A stretch of DNA of 64,000 nt from Paracidovorax anthurii (GTDB taxonomy: Bacteria > Pseudomonadota > Gammaproteobacteria > Burkholderiales > Burkholderiaceae_C), in contig NZ_QLTA01000004.1 of NCBI RefSeq assembly GCF_003269065.1, positions 62,001-126,000 on the forward strand, given 5' to 3'. The translations under genes were made by a program, and so were the position numbers. The notes under the pieces are model-generated. The model saw nothing but the letters and a program-made list of their open reading frames with translations, ran no database searches and was not told the DNA's origin. Every line of letters begins with the position of its first letter. The first letter of the stretch is position 1. Positions 8,507 to 16,919 of the stretch are shown in pieces.

Positions 8507-8992
8507 TCAGTCGCGGAAGTTGTCGAACGACAGCGGCACGTCGGTGACATCCTTGCGGATCAGTGCCATGGCGGTCTGCAGGTCGTCGCGCTTGGCGCCG
8601 GTCACGCGCACCTTGTCCTCCTGGATGGCTCCCTGCACCTTGAGCTTGCTTTCCTTCAGCAGCTTCTGGATCTTCTTGGCCAGCTCGCTCTCGATGCCGT
8701 TGCGCACCTTGATGACCTGCTTGACCTTGTCGCCGCCGATCTTCTGCACGGCGCCCTTGTCGAGGAAGCGCACGTCCACGTTGCGCTTGGTGAGCTTGGC
8801 CCGCAGGATGTCCTCGACCTGCTGGAGCTGGAAATCGGCATCGCCGAAGAGGGTGATCTCCTTGTCCTTGATCTCGATCGAGGCGGAGGTGCCCTTGAAG
8901 TCGAAGCGGGTGCCGATTTCCTTGGCCGAGTTCTCCACGGCGTTCTTCACTTCAACGAGGTTGGCTTCACAGACGGTATCAAAAGAAGGCAT
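8507..8992 (-). CDS. yajQ: YajQ-family cyclic-di-GMP/nucleotide-binding protein
   Basis: A 161-residue member of the YajQ family (start [19 protein letters not shown], end FRD). It contains the conserved RFDFKGT motif at about 30-36 and the two ferredoxin-like halves typical of the family, whose members bind cyclic di-GMP or nucleic acid and act as transcription co-regulators in some bacteria. Length is normal. It diverges from murB, with 66 nt between the starts. Confidence 0.93.
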   Translation of the reverse strand: MPSFDTVCEANLVEVKNAVENSAKEIGTRFDFKGTSASIEIKDKEITLFGDADFQLQQVEDILRAKLTKRNVDVRFLDKGAVQKIGGDKVKQVIKVRNGIESELAKKIQKLLKESKLKVQGAIQEDKVRVTGAKRDDLQTAMALIRKDVTDVPLSFDNFRD

Positions 8993-9058
8993 GGCTTCAC
9001 TCTCGGTATCTCGGGGGGAGCCGGCCCCCGCGCGGGGCCGGATGCGACAATCCGGTGG

Positions 9059-10132
9059 ATGTTAGTCGAGAAAAACGTCCCCCTGCAGGCTTGCAACACC
9101 TTCGGCATCGTGGCGCGGGCCCACACCCTGGTGCGCGCGCGCTCCGCGGAAGACGTGCGGGCGCTGGTGGCGGATTCCCGGCTCGGCGGCGGCCCCCTGT
9201 TCGTGCTGGGCGGGGGCAGCAACATCGTGCTCACGGGCGACGTGAAACCCACGGTGCTCAAGATGGAGATCCGCGGCATCCGCCTCGTGGAGGAAACCCC
9301 GCGCGCCTGGATCGTCGAGGCCGGCGCGGGCGAGCGCTGGCACGACGCCGTCGCCTGGACGCTGGAGCACGGCTTTCCGGGGCTGGAGAACCTGGCGCTC
9401 ATCCCTGGCACCGTGGGCGCCGCGCCGGTGCAGAACATCGGCGCCTACGGCGTGGAGCTGCAGGACCGCTTCGACTCGCTGGACGCCGTCGATCTGGCCA
9501 CCGGCCGGCCCTTCACGCTCGATGCCTCGCAGTGCGCCTTCGGCTACCGCGATTCCGTCTTCAAGCACGCCCCCTCGGCCGCCGGGGTGCCCGAGGGCCT
9601 GCCGCGCGGCATGGGCCTCGCGGGGCGCGCCGCCATCACGCATGTGCGCTTTCGCCTGCCCAAACCCTGGAAGCCCGAGCTGGGCTACCTGGACCTGGAG
9701 CGCAGGCGCGCCGAGGCCGGTGTGGAGGCGCCCACGGCGCGGCAGATCTTCGACTGGGTGTGCGAGGTGCGTCGCGCCAAGCTGCCCGACCCGGCCGTGC
9801 TGGGCAATGCCGGCAGCTTCTTCAAGAACCCCACGGTGACGCCCGAGCAGTGCTCGGACATCATCGCGCGCGACCCCAAGATCGTGCACTACCCCATGCC
9901 CGACGGCACCATCAAGCTCGCGGCGGGCTGGCTCATCGATGCCTGCGGCTGGAAGGGCAAGACCGTGGGCAAGGCCGGCGTCTATGAAAAGCAGGCCCTG
10001 GTGCTCGTGAACCGGGGCCAGGGCGCCGACAGCGTGACCGGCGGCGAGGTGATGACCCTGGCCAAGGCCATCCAGACCAGCGTGTACGAGCGCTTCGGCA
10101 TCCGGCTGGAGCCCGAGCCGGTCGTGGTTTGA
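9059..10132 (+). CDS. murB: UDP-N-acetylenolpyruvoylglucosamine reductase
   Basis: A 357-residue FAD enzyme that reduces the enolpyruvyl group to give UDP-MurNAc in peptidoglycan synthesis. FAD-binding motifs are [29 protein letters not shown] and the C-terminal [10 protein letters not shown] and [15 protein letters not shown]. The length and the Tyr-loop segment (FGYRDSVFK) fit the E. coli-type MurB. ATG 9059 is chosen; the frame is open further upstream but only over antisense yajQ. It converges on the metallo-hydrolase gene with a 70-nt gap in which I see nothing. Confidence 0.96.
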   Translation: MLVEKNVPLQACNTFGIVARAHTLVRARSAEDVRALVADSRLGGGPLFVLGGGSNIVLTGDVKPTVLKMEIRGIRLVEETPRAWIVEAGAGERWHDAVAWTLEHGFPGLENLALIPGTVGAAPVQNIGAYGVELQDRFDSLDAVDLATGRPFTLDASQCAFGYRDSVFKHAPSAAGVPEGLPRGMGLAGRAAITHVRFRLPKPWKPELGYLDLERRRAEAGVEAPTARQIFDWVCEVRRAKLPDPAVLGNAGSFFKNPTVTPEQCSDIIARDPKIVHYPMPDGTIKLAAGWLIDACGWKGKTVGKAGVYEKQALVLVNRGQGADSVTGGEVMTLAKAIQTSVYERFGIRLEPEPVVV

Positions 10133-10202
10133 CGCGGACGGCTGCGGCAGAAAAGAGGCAAGGCGCGGGGCCGCTGGGGCGCGTGCGCCTTGCAGGGGCG
10201 CC

Positions 10203-11090
10203 TCACCAGGCCATCTCGCCCTTGTTGACCTTCGCGCCCAGTTCCAGCGAGGAACCCTCTCCGAGCTGCGGATAGGCCTCCCCCACCGCGCGGATCACGC
10301 CGGCGCTGTCCTTCGACTGCTGCAGCGCGGATTCGAACTTCACCAGATAGCCGCGCGTGAAGTCGATGGAGCCGGCGTCCAGCGGCGTGCCGGGCGCCAT
10401 GTGGCCGGGCACCACCACGCGGGGCTTGAGGGTCTTCATCTCGTCGAGCTGCGCGATCCAGGCCTGGCGCTCGGCGGGCTTTTGCGTGTCGGCCGTCCAC
10501 ACGTGCATGTTCCCGAAGATGCCCACGTTGCCCAGGATGGCGTGCAGCGAGGGCACCCACACGTACGGCCGGTGGGCCAGCGGGCCGCTGGTGCCGCGCA
10601 CCTCGATAGCCTCGCCGTCCACGGTGAGCGTGGTGCCGGCGATGGCGTCGGGCACGATCGGCTGCGTGGGGGCGTTCGCGCCCATCTTGGGGCCCCAGAA
10701 CGCCACCTTGGCGGGCAGCTTGGCGACGATCTTCTCGCGCACGGCGGGCGTGGTCTGCACCTTGGCCTGCGGGAACAGGGCCTTGAGCACCTCGGCACCG
10801 AAGTAGTAATCCGGGTCGGCGTTGCTCACGAAGATGGTGGTGAGCGTCTTGCCGCTGTCGAGCACGTTGGCGGCGATGCGGTAGGCGTCGGCGCGCGTGA
10901 AACCGGCGTCGATCACCACGGCCTCCTTCGGGCCCGTGATGAGTGCGGAATTCACCAGGAAGCTGCTGGCGGGAGCGTTGTACACCTTCAGCTCCAGCGG
11001 CTGCGCGGCCGATGCCGCGCCGCAGGCGACGGCCAGGGCGGCGGCGAGGGTGGTGGTGCGAAGGGCGAAAAGCGGAGAGATCGGGGTCAT
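10203..11090 (-). CDS. exported metallo-beta-lactamase-fold protein with a degenerate metal site
   Basis: A 295-residue protein. ATG 11090 is preferred to an upstream in-frame start because it directly opens a signal peptide (hydrophobic 8-29, ending ASAA) and has GGAAA about 6 nt before it. The fold is recognisable (ITGPKEAVVIDAGF, VVVPGHMAPG). The metal-binding HxHxDH motif reads N90-A-D92-P-D94-Y95, so only the Asp fits, and GTSGP replaces the usual GHSPG-like loop. Activity may be altered or lost. It diverges from a LysR gene, which probably controls it. Confidence 0.75.
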   Translation of the reverse strand: MTPISPLFALRTTTLAAALAVACGAASAAQPLELKVYNAPASSFLVNSALITGPKEAVVIDAGFTRADAYRIAANVLDSGKTLTTIFVSNADPDYYFGAEVLKALFPQAKVQTTPAVREKIVAKLPAKVAFWGPKMGANAPTQPIVPDAIAGTTLTVDGEAIEVRGTSGPLAHRPYVWVPSLHAILGNVGIFGNMHVWTADTQKPAERQAWIAQLDEMKTLKPRVVVPGHMAPGTPLDAGSIDFTRGYLVKFESALQQSKDSAGVIRAVGEAYPQLGEGSSLELGAKVNKGEMAW

Positions 11091-11140
11091 GGTCGTTTCC
11101 AGAAAGGGATTCGGGTCAGCCATGGACTGTATTTGCCTGG

Positions 11141-11196
11141 ACCGATCGAATAAACGCCTCAGAATGCCCTTATTTGTTGCACGAACCGATCAAATA
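11141..11196. promoter_or_regulatory. paired direct repeats in the LysR/metallo-hydrolase intergenic region
   Basis: ACCGATCGAATA (11141-11152) and ACCGATCAAATA (11185-11196) differ at one base and lie 44 bases apart start to start, about four helical turns. They sit between the divergent starts at 11090 and 11199. This spacing and place suit binding of a LysR-type tetramer, but that is inference. Confidence 0.4.
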
Positions 11197-11198
11197 CC

Positions 11199-12101
11199 AT
11201 GGACAGACTCACCGCCATGCAGGTGTTCACGGACGTGGCCGCCACCGGCAGCTTCACGGCCAGCGCGCAGCGGCTGCAGATGTCGCGCGCCATGGTCACG
11301 CGCTACGTGGCCGAGATGGAGCGCTGGCTGGGCGCGCGGCTGCTGCAGCGCACGACCCGCAGCGTCACGCTCACCGACGCGGGCGAGCAGTGCCTGCGCC
11401 GCTGCCTGCAGATGCTCGACATCGCGCAGCAGGCCGAGGAGGAAACCACGCCCGCCGGCGGAACCCTGCGCGGCCAGCTCCGCCTCACCTGCAGCGTGTC
11501 GTTCGGGTATGCGCAGCTCGCGGCCGCGCTGGGCGAATTCCTGGAGCGGCATCCGCACCTCAAGGTGGACCTGGACGCGGGCGAGGGCACCGTGAACCTG
11601 GTGGCCTCGCGCATCGACCTCGCGATCCGCATCAGCAGCGACCCCGATCCGGCCCTGATCGCGCGGCCGCTGGCGGCCTGCGAGTCGGTGCTGGTGGCCG
11701 CCCCGGACTACCTGCGCCGCGCGGGCCGGCCCGCGCACCCGTCCGAGCTGGCCGGGCATGCCTGCCTGGGGCACGCGACCTTCGGGCGCAGCCGCTGGCG
11801 CTTCACGGCCGGGCCGGACGGCGGCGCGGAGCCCGTGGAGGTGCCGGTGCCCACGCGGTTCACGGCCAACGACGCGGTGGTGCTGCTCGCGGCCGCCGAG
11901 GCGGGCGCCGGCATCGCGCTGCAGCCCACCTACCTCGCACGCCCCCGCGTCGCGGCGGGGGCGCTGGAGGTGCTGCTGCCGCACTGGCACCCGCCCGAGC
12001 TCACCGTGTACGCGCTCTACCCCTCGCGCAAGCACCTGTCGGCGGCGCTGCGGGCGCTGCTGGACTTCCTGGTGGAGCGCTTCGCCGGCGCGCGTTGGTA
12101 G
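11199..12101 (+). CDS. LysR-family transcriptional regulator
   Basis: A 300-residue LysR regulator with an N-terminal winged helix-turn-helix (MDRLTAMQVFTDVAATGSFT... through residue 60) and a C-terminal periplasmic-binding-like effector domain (about 90-295). It belongs to the CrgA/DmlR-like branch judging by the RTTRSVTLTDAG segment. It diverges from the metallo-beta-lactamase-fold gene and probably regulates it. The effector is unknown. Confidence 0.9.
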   Translation: MDRLTAMQVFTDVAATGSFTASAQRLQMSRAMVTRYVAEMERWLGARLLQRTTRSVTLTDAGEQCLRRCLQMLDIAQQAEEETTPAGGTLRGQLRLTCSVSFGYAQLAAALGEFLERHPHLKVDLDAGEGTVNLVASRIDLAIRISSDPDPALIARPLAACESVLVAAPDYLRRAGRPAHPSELAGHACLGHATFGRSRWRFTAGPDGGAEPVEVPVPTRFTANDAVVLLAAAEAGAGIALQPTYLARPRVAAGALEVLLPHWHPPELTVYALYPSRKHLSAALRALLDFLVERFAGARW

Positions 12102-12168
12102 GTGCTGGCGCGGCGCCATCCGGTATGAAAAAGGCCCCCACGCTCCCTCGCTGCGCGGGGTCGCTGCC

Positions 12169-12214
12169 CCCCAAGGGGACGTTTTTCATCTTGGGACGGC
12201 CCGGCAATGAAAAA
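12169..12214 (+). repeat. 46-nt direct repeat, left copy, at the edge of the acquired segment
   Basis: Starts CCCCAAGGGGACGTTTTTCA and ends GCAATGAAAAA-like sequence. It matches 18457-18502 at 43 of 46 positions in the same orientation. It contains an inverted repeat (TTTTTCAT ... ATGAAAAA). A CGCTCCCTCGCTGCGCGGGG stretch just to its left is not shared with the right copy. I have the impression that this kind of element is a dispersed repeat in Comamonadaceae. Confidence 0.8.
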
Positions 12215-12391
12215 TGTCCGCTGTCAAGCTACTTCAGCGGGCGCTGCGCGATGCGCGATGACGGCATGGGATTCAGTCTGGTGCCGTGGCGGCCGGTGAT
12301 CAAACAGCGGCTGGGGCGGCAGCTCGCCGCGACGGCGCGGGGCGGCGGGGTGCCGTGGGAGATTGGGCGGATTCGCGGTCCCGCTATCGGT
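12215..12391 (+). pseudogene. C-terminal remnant of a conjugative relaxase (DUF3363 type)
   Basis: A plus-strand frame beginning right after the 46-nt repeat reads YFSGRCAMRDDGMGF, then SLVPWRPVIKQRLGRQLA and VPWEIGRIRGPAIG. From memory this is the very end of the DUF3363 domain found in VirD2/TraI-like relaxases of integrative conjugative elements. Nothing upstream of the repeat continues the gene, so only about 55 residues remain. The frame runs tail to tail into the LysR gene and has no stop at the usual place. It marks the left edge as former mobile-element DNA. The family call is by recognition and needs a profile search. Confidence 0.7.
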
Positions 12392-13316
12392 CGATCAGGC
12401 GTCGAGGTTTCGCTCCGGGCTTGTCCACAGAAGCTGGAAACACCCGCGCGCACAGGAAGTCCACCAACGCCCGGACCTTCGGCGAGGGGTGCTTGCTCGC
12501 GGGCCACAGCACGTGAAAGACGCCGCTGCGCTGCACATGGTCGGCCAGGATTGGCTTGAGCCGGCCATCGGCCAAGGGCTCCCGGATGGCGAAGTCCGGC
12601 AGGTAGGCGATCCCCAGTCCTTGCAGCGCGAAACACACGCGCGTCTCGATGTTGTTGCAGATCATCGAGGTGGGCAATTGCAGTTCCGGCGCGCCGGGTT
12701 CCTGTCGCAACGCCCAGGTCTCCAGCTTGCCGCTGTTGGGGAAGCGGTAATGCAAACAGATGTGTTCCAGCAGATCGGCCGGTGCTTTGGGCGTACCTCG
12801 CCGCGCCAGATAGTCGGGTGAGGCGACCAACATCGAACGGAAGGTTCCCAGCCGGCGCGCAGTGAGGCGAGAGTCGGTCGGCTCGCCCGTGCGTACCACC
12901 GCGTCGAAACCTTCCTCGATCACATCGACCATCCGGTCGGTGAAATCCAGGTCCAACTCGATCTCGGGGTACTCGCGCATGAACTCGCCGAGCACCGGCA
13001 GCACCAGCGAGCTGACCAGCGGAAGACTCACGCGCAAGCGTCCACGGGGCGCCGTGCTGGCTTGCGACAGCTCCAGTTCCGCCGCTTCGATCTCGGCCAG
13101 GATGCGGCGGCTGCGCTCCAGGAACAGCGTGCCCTCGGCGGTCAGCGTGACGCTGCGCGTACTGCGGTGGAACAGGCGCACCCCCAGCTTCTCCTCGAGG
13201 CGCGCCACGCTCTTGCCCACGGCCGAGGCCGACACGCCCAGCAGCCGGCCGGCTGCGACGAAGCTGCGCGTCTCGGCCACCTGCACGAACACCACGAAGC
13301 CGTTCAGGCTGTCCAT
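12384..13316 (-). CDS. LysR-family transcriptional regulator of the cargo operon
   Basis: A 310-residue LysR regulator. ATG 13316 (MDSLNGFVVFVQVAETRSF) is preferred to a TTG 12 nt upstream because GAGG lies just before it. The winged helix-turn-helix spans about 1-60, with HRSTRSVTLTAEG marking the linker, and the effector domain follows (about 90-300). It diverges from the serine hydrolase gene across a 116-nt region with a palindrome and so probably controls the four-gene operon. Its stop codon overlaps the relaxase remnant. Confidence 0.9.
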   Translation of the reverse strand: MDSLNGFVVFVQVAETRSFVAAGRLLGVSASAVGKSVARLEEKLGVRLFHRSTRSVTLTAEGTLFLERSRRILAEIEAAELELSQASTAPRGRLRVSLPLVSSLVLPVLGEFMREYPEIELDLDFTDRMVDVIEEGFDAVVRTGEPTDSRLTARRLGTFRSMLVASPDYLARRGTPKAPADLLEHICLHYRFPNSGKLETWALRQEPGAPELQLPTSMICNNIETRVCFALQGLGIAYLPDFAIREPLADGRLKPILADHVQRSGVFHVLWPASKHPSPKVRALVDFLCARVFPASVDKPGAKPRRLIDR

Positions 13317-13329
13317 CCTGTACCTCAAT

Positions 13330-13349
13330 TGCGGAAATTAAGGTCCGCA
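13330..13349. promoter_or_regulatory. palindromic candidate operator for the LysR regulator
   Basis: TGCGGA-N8-TCCGCA, a perfect 6-bp inverted repeat 14 nt upstream of the LysR ATG and about 84 nt before the serine hydrolase ATG. This is the size and position of LysR autoregulatory sites. Binding is inferred. Confidence 0.5.
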
Positions 13350-13432
13350 CAAAAATGAACTGTAGCCTACTTTTTCTTTAATCGCAGGATTTCTATCGTC
13401 AAGGCTTCACCCATTGAATCGAGCGACTTGCC

Positions 13433-14623
13433 ATGACGAATCCTCCACTTTTCCTGCGCCAAGGCGTTCCGCCGGCGCACCTCGGTACGCGCATTCACAG
13501 CACCGTTCAGCAGGCGCTCGACGACCAGCGGCTGGTCGGTGCCGTCATCCTCGTGGCGCGCGACGGCGAACTGATCCACCAGCAGGCCGCCGGCTTCGCC
13601 GACCGCGAAAGCGGGCGGCCGATGACCGCCGAAACGGTGTTCCGCTTGGCCTCGGTGAGCAAGCCCATCGTCTCCACTGCGGCACTGGCGCTGGTGGCGC
13701 AAGGCCAACTCGACCTGGACGCGGGCATCGAGCGCTGGCTGCCGGAATTCCAGCCGCGGCTGGCCAACGGCCGCCCGGCACGCATCACCGTGCGGCAACT
13801 GCTCAGCCATACGGCCGGTCTCGGCTACCGCTTCTTCGAGGCCGATGCAGCCTGCCCCTGCGCACGGGCCGGCGTGTCGGACGGCATGGATGCGTCCGGC
13901 ATCAGCCTGGAGGAAAACCTGCGCCGCCTCGCCAGCGTGCCGCTGCTGTACGAACCGGGCACGGCCTGGGGCTATTCATTGGCGACGGACGTGCTGGGCG
14001 CGCTGATCGCGCGCGTCCACGGCACGCCGCTGGACGAGGCGGTGCGCCAACTCGTGACTGGCCCGCTGGGCATGGTCGATACGGGCTTTGCCGCTCGCGA
14101 TCCCCAGCGCGTGGCGACCGTCTATGTGAACGACACGCCGCAGCCGCATCGGCTGGCCGAGGGTGAGACGGTCTCGGCCTTCGAGGGCACCGTGGGCATC
14201 ACCTACAGCCCATCCCGCATCTTCGATCCGCAGGCATTTCCCTCGGGCGGTGCCGGCATGGCGGGGACGGCGGAAGACCTGCTGCGCCTGCTGGAAGCCT
14301 TGCGCCAGGGCTGCGGTGCGTTCCTGCCCAACGAATGGATCGCGGAGATGGCTCGGGATCAAACGGAGGGTCGGGCACTGCCCGATGCGCCGGGCTTCGG
14401 CTTCGGACTGGGGTTCTCGGTCCTGCGCGACCCTCGGCTGGCCAATTCGCCGGAATCGGCCGGCACCTGGCGCTGGGGCGGCGCCTACGGCCATTCCTGG
14501 TTCGTGGATCGGGCGCAGGGCCTGAGCGTCGTCGCCTTCACCAACACGCTGTACGAAGGCATGTCCGGCCGCTTCGTCACCGACCTGCGCGATGCCGTCT
14601 ATGGCGCGCTGGAGGTGCGGTGA
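13433..14623 (+). CDS. serine hydrolase, class C beta-lactamase/esterase family
   Basis: A 396-residue member of the beta-lactamase-related serine hydrolase family (PF00144). SVSK at 74-77 is the SxxK nucleophile motif (Ser74, Lys77), and WGYSLATDVLG supplies the Tyr of the second motif. GGAYGHSWF near residue 360 stands where KTG-type motifs lie. There is no signal peptide, so an esterase or transesterase acting in the cytoplasm is more likely than a secreted beta-lactamase. First gene of a tightly packed operon: its stop shares a base with the next ATG. Confidence 0.88.
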   Translation: MTNPPLFLRQGVPPAHLGTRIHSTVQQALDDQRLVGAVILVARDGELIHQQAAGFADRESGRPMTAETVFRLASVSKPIVSTAALALVAQGQLDLDAGIERWLPEFQPRLANGRPARITVRQLLSHTAGLGYRFFEADAACPCARAGVSDGMDASGISLEENLRRLASVPLLYEPGTAWGYSLATDVLGALIARVHGTPLDEAVRQLVTGPLGMVDTGFAARDPQRVATVYVNDTPQPHRLAEGETVSAFEGTVGITYSPSRIFDPQAFPSGGAGMAGTAEDLLRLLEALRQGCGAFLPNEWIAEMARDQTEGRALPDAPGFGFGLGFSVLRDPRLANSPESAGTWRWGGAYGHSWFVDRAQGLSVVAFTNTLYEGMSGRFVTDLRDAVYGALEVR

Positions 14624-15696
14624 TGACAACGATTCCTGCACGCATGGCGGCCATCGCATTTCGCTGCGGTTCCACGCTGGACGATCCAGACTGCCTGACA
14701 GACATCGAAACCGATTGTCCCGAGCCGGGGCCGCACGACTTGCGCGTCGTGGTTCATGCCGTCTCGGTCAATCCGGTGGACACCAAGATCCGGGCCGGCC
14801 GGGTCGCAGTGCCTGCTGCCGTCCGCTCGCTGGGATGGGATGCCGCTGGAATCGTCGAAGCCGTCGGCGAAGCGGTCACACTGTTTCGGCCGGGTCAGAA
14901 GGTCTACTACGCCGGCTCCTTCGACCGCAGCGGCAGCAATGCCCAGTTCCACCTGGTGGACGAGCGCATCGTCGGTCGCATGCCACAGGCCCTGGGTTTC
15001 GCCGAGGCGGCAGCGCTGCCGCTGACGTCGCTGACTTCCTGGCAACTGCTGTTCGACCGCCTGGGCGTGGCGCCCGGCAAGCCGGCCGATGCCGGCAGCC
15101 TGCTGGTGTTGGGCGGCGCGGGTGGCGTCGGTTCGATGCTGATCCAGCTCACCCGGCGGTTGACCGGCCTGACGGTGACCGCGACGGCCTCGCGCGGAGA
15201 AAGCCGCGACTGGTGCCTCGCCCTGGGTGCCGACCACGTCATCGACCATCGGCTGCCGCTGACGGCACAGATCGGCGCGCTGCCGGTGCCGCCCGTCACC
15301 CACATCGCAGCGCTGTCGCATACCGCCGAGCATCTGCGCGAGCTGGCGGAACTGATCGCGCCGCAGGGCCGGCTGGCCATCATCACAGACCACGACACGC
15401 TTGATGCCGCGCCGTTCAAGGCCAAAAGCGTCTCGCTGCATTGGGAGATGGTGTTCACGCGCCCGCTGTACCGAACCCCGGACATGGTCGCGCAGCACCG
15501 CATCCTCGACGAAGTGGCCGCGCTGGTGGATGCGGGCGTGCTGCGCTCGACCGCCAGCCGCGTGCTGTATCCGCTGGACGCAACCCGCCTGATCCAGGCC
15601 CATCGACTGGTGGAAGGCGGTGGCATTGCCGGCAAGGTGGTCGTGGCCCGCACGCTGGACGACACGGCGCAACCCGCGCGGGAGGCCCGACGATGA
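14623..15696 (+). CDS. zinc-type alcohol dehydrogenase-like / quinone oxidoreductase (MDR family)
   Basis: A 357-residue medium-chain dehydrogenase/reductase. The GroES-like domain covers about 1-140 (VNPVDTKIRAGR, GWDAAGIVEAVG), and the Rossmann domain has the LVLGGAGGVGSMLIQL nucleotide loop near 162-177. The cysteine cluster of true zinc alcohol dehydrogenases is lacking, so it fits the NADPH quinone-oxidoreductase-like (ZADH) branch. The ATG overlaps the stop of the serine hydrolase (TGATG) and its own stop overlaps the next ATG by 4 nt. Confidence 0.9.
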   Translation: MTTIPARMAAIAFRCGSTLDDPDCLTDIETDCPEPGPHDLRVVVHAVSVNPVDTKIRAGRVAVPAAVRSLGWDAAGIVEAVGEAVTLFRPGQKVYYAGSFDRSGSNAQFHLVDERIVGRMPQALGFAEAAALPLTSLTSWQLLFDRLGVAPGKPADAGSLLVLGGAGGVGSMLIQLTRRLTGLTVTATASRGESRDWCLALGADHVIDHRLPLTAQIGALPVPPVTHIAALSHTAEHLRELAELIAPQGRLAIITDHDTLDAAPFKAKSVSLHWEMVFTRPLYRTPDMVAQHRILDEVAALVDAGVLRSTASRVLYPLDATRLIQAHRLVEGGGIAGKVVVARTLDDTAQPAREARR

Positions 15697-16919
15697 GCGC
15701 GGTTGCCCATGACCGCCTGCCGCTGGCGTCGTTGCTGGCACTGGCGATGGCGGCCTTCATCACCATCCTGACCGAAGCGCTGCCGGCAGGACTCCTGCCG
15801 CAGATGGCGCAGGGCCTGGCGGTGTCCGAGGCCTGGGTCGGCCAGACCGTGACCATCTACGCCATCGGTTCGCTGGTGGCCGCGATTCCGCTGACCGCCG
15901 CCACGCAGGGCGTGCGCCGCCGCCCGCTGCTGCTGGCGGCCATCGCCGGTTTCTTCGTCGCCAATACCGTCACGACGTTTTCCGGCAGCTATGCCCTGAC
16001 GATGGTGGCGCGCTTCCTGGCGGGTGTGTCGGCCGGGCTGCTATGGGCGCTGCTGGCGGGCTATGCCGCGCGCATGGTGCCCGAGCACCAGAAGGGGCGC
16101 GCCATCGCCATTGCGATGGTCGGTACGCCGCTGGCGCTGTCGCTGGGCGTGCCGGCCGGCACCTTCCTCGGCAATCTGCTGGGCTGGCGGATGTGCTTTG
16201 GCGTCATGGGTGTGCTGGCGCTGGCGCTCATGGTGTGGGTGCGCACCAAGCTGCCGGACTTCGCCGGGCAGGCGGCGGGCCAGCGGCTGCCACTGGGCCG
16301 GGTGTGCACCATCGCGGGGGTACGCCCGGTGCTGTGCGTGGTGCTGGCCTTCGTGCTGGCGCACAACATCCTCTATACCTACATCGCGCCGTTCCTGGCG
16401 GCGGCGGGCATGGCCGAACGGACGGACTGGGTACTGCTGGTGTTCGGCATCACGTCCTTGCCGGGCATCTGGATCGTCGGCGTGCTGATCGACCGCCATC
16501 TGCGCGCGCTGACGCTCGCCAGCACCGCCGTGTTCGGCCTGTCCGCGCTGGCGCTGGGCGTCGCGGGTGATGCGCCTGTCGTGGTCTATGCAGCGGTGGC
16601 CGCCTGGGGCCTGGCCTTCGGTGGTGCGGCGACGCTGTTCCAGACGGCGCTGGCCAAGACGGCGGGCGAAGCGGCGGACGTCGCCCAATCCATGCTGGTC
16701 ACGGCCTGGAACACGGCGATTGCCGGTGGCGGCATTGTCGGCGGCGTGCTGCTCGAACGGCTGGGCGTCGGCGCTTTCGCCCCGGCCTTGCTGGTGCTGC
16801 TGGCAGCGACGCTGGGGGTGGTGTGGGCGGCCAGGCGGCACGGCTTTCCCGCTCCGGTGGGTGCGGCCGGGTCATGCCTAGCAACGACACCCGATCAACA
16901 GACAGAGGCGCAGCCATGA
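15693..16919 (+). CDS. MFS transporter (DHA1-like), first of a pair
   Basis: A 408-residue, roughly 12-segment inner-membrane transporter. The beginning (LALAMAAFITILTEALPAG) and the segment MVARFLAGVSAGLLWALLAGY resemble DHA1 sugar/drug efflux proteins of the AraJ/YdhP kind. Motif A between segments 2 and 3 is weak (TQGVRRRPL). It begins at ATG 15693 within an ATGA overlap with the oxidoreductase and is followed by another overlapping transporter gene. Export of the compound handled by the two enzymes is a plausible role, but the substrate is unknown. Confidence 0.9.
   Translation: MSAVAHDRLPLASLLALAMAAFITILTEALPAGLLPQMAQGLAVSEAWVGQTVTIYAIGSLVAAIPLTAATQGVRRRPLLLAAIAGFFVANTVTTFSGSYALTMVARFLAGVSAGLLWALLAGYAARMVPEHQKGRAIAIAMVGTPLALSLGVPAGTFLGNLLGWRMCFGVMGVLALALMVWVRTKLPDFAGQAAGQRLPLGRVCTIAGVRPVLCVVLAFVLAHNILYTYIAPFLAAAGMAERTDWVLLVFGITSLPGIWIVGVLIDRHLRALTLASTAVFGLSALALGVAGDAPVVVYAAVAAWGLAFGGAATLFQTALAKTAGEAADVAQSMLVTAWNTAIAGGGIVGGVLLERLGVGAFAPALLVLLAATLGVVWAARRHGFPAPVGAAGSCLATTPDQQTEAQP

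Noticed and set aside
13433-14623. Antibiotic-resistance beta-lactamase
   Set aside because: It has the SxxK motif but no signal peptide and belongs to the broad PF00144 esterase-like family, so resistance cannot be claimed.
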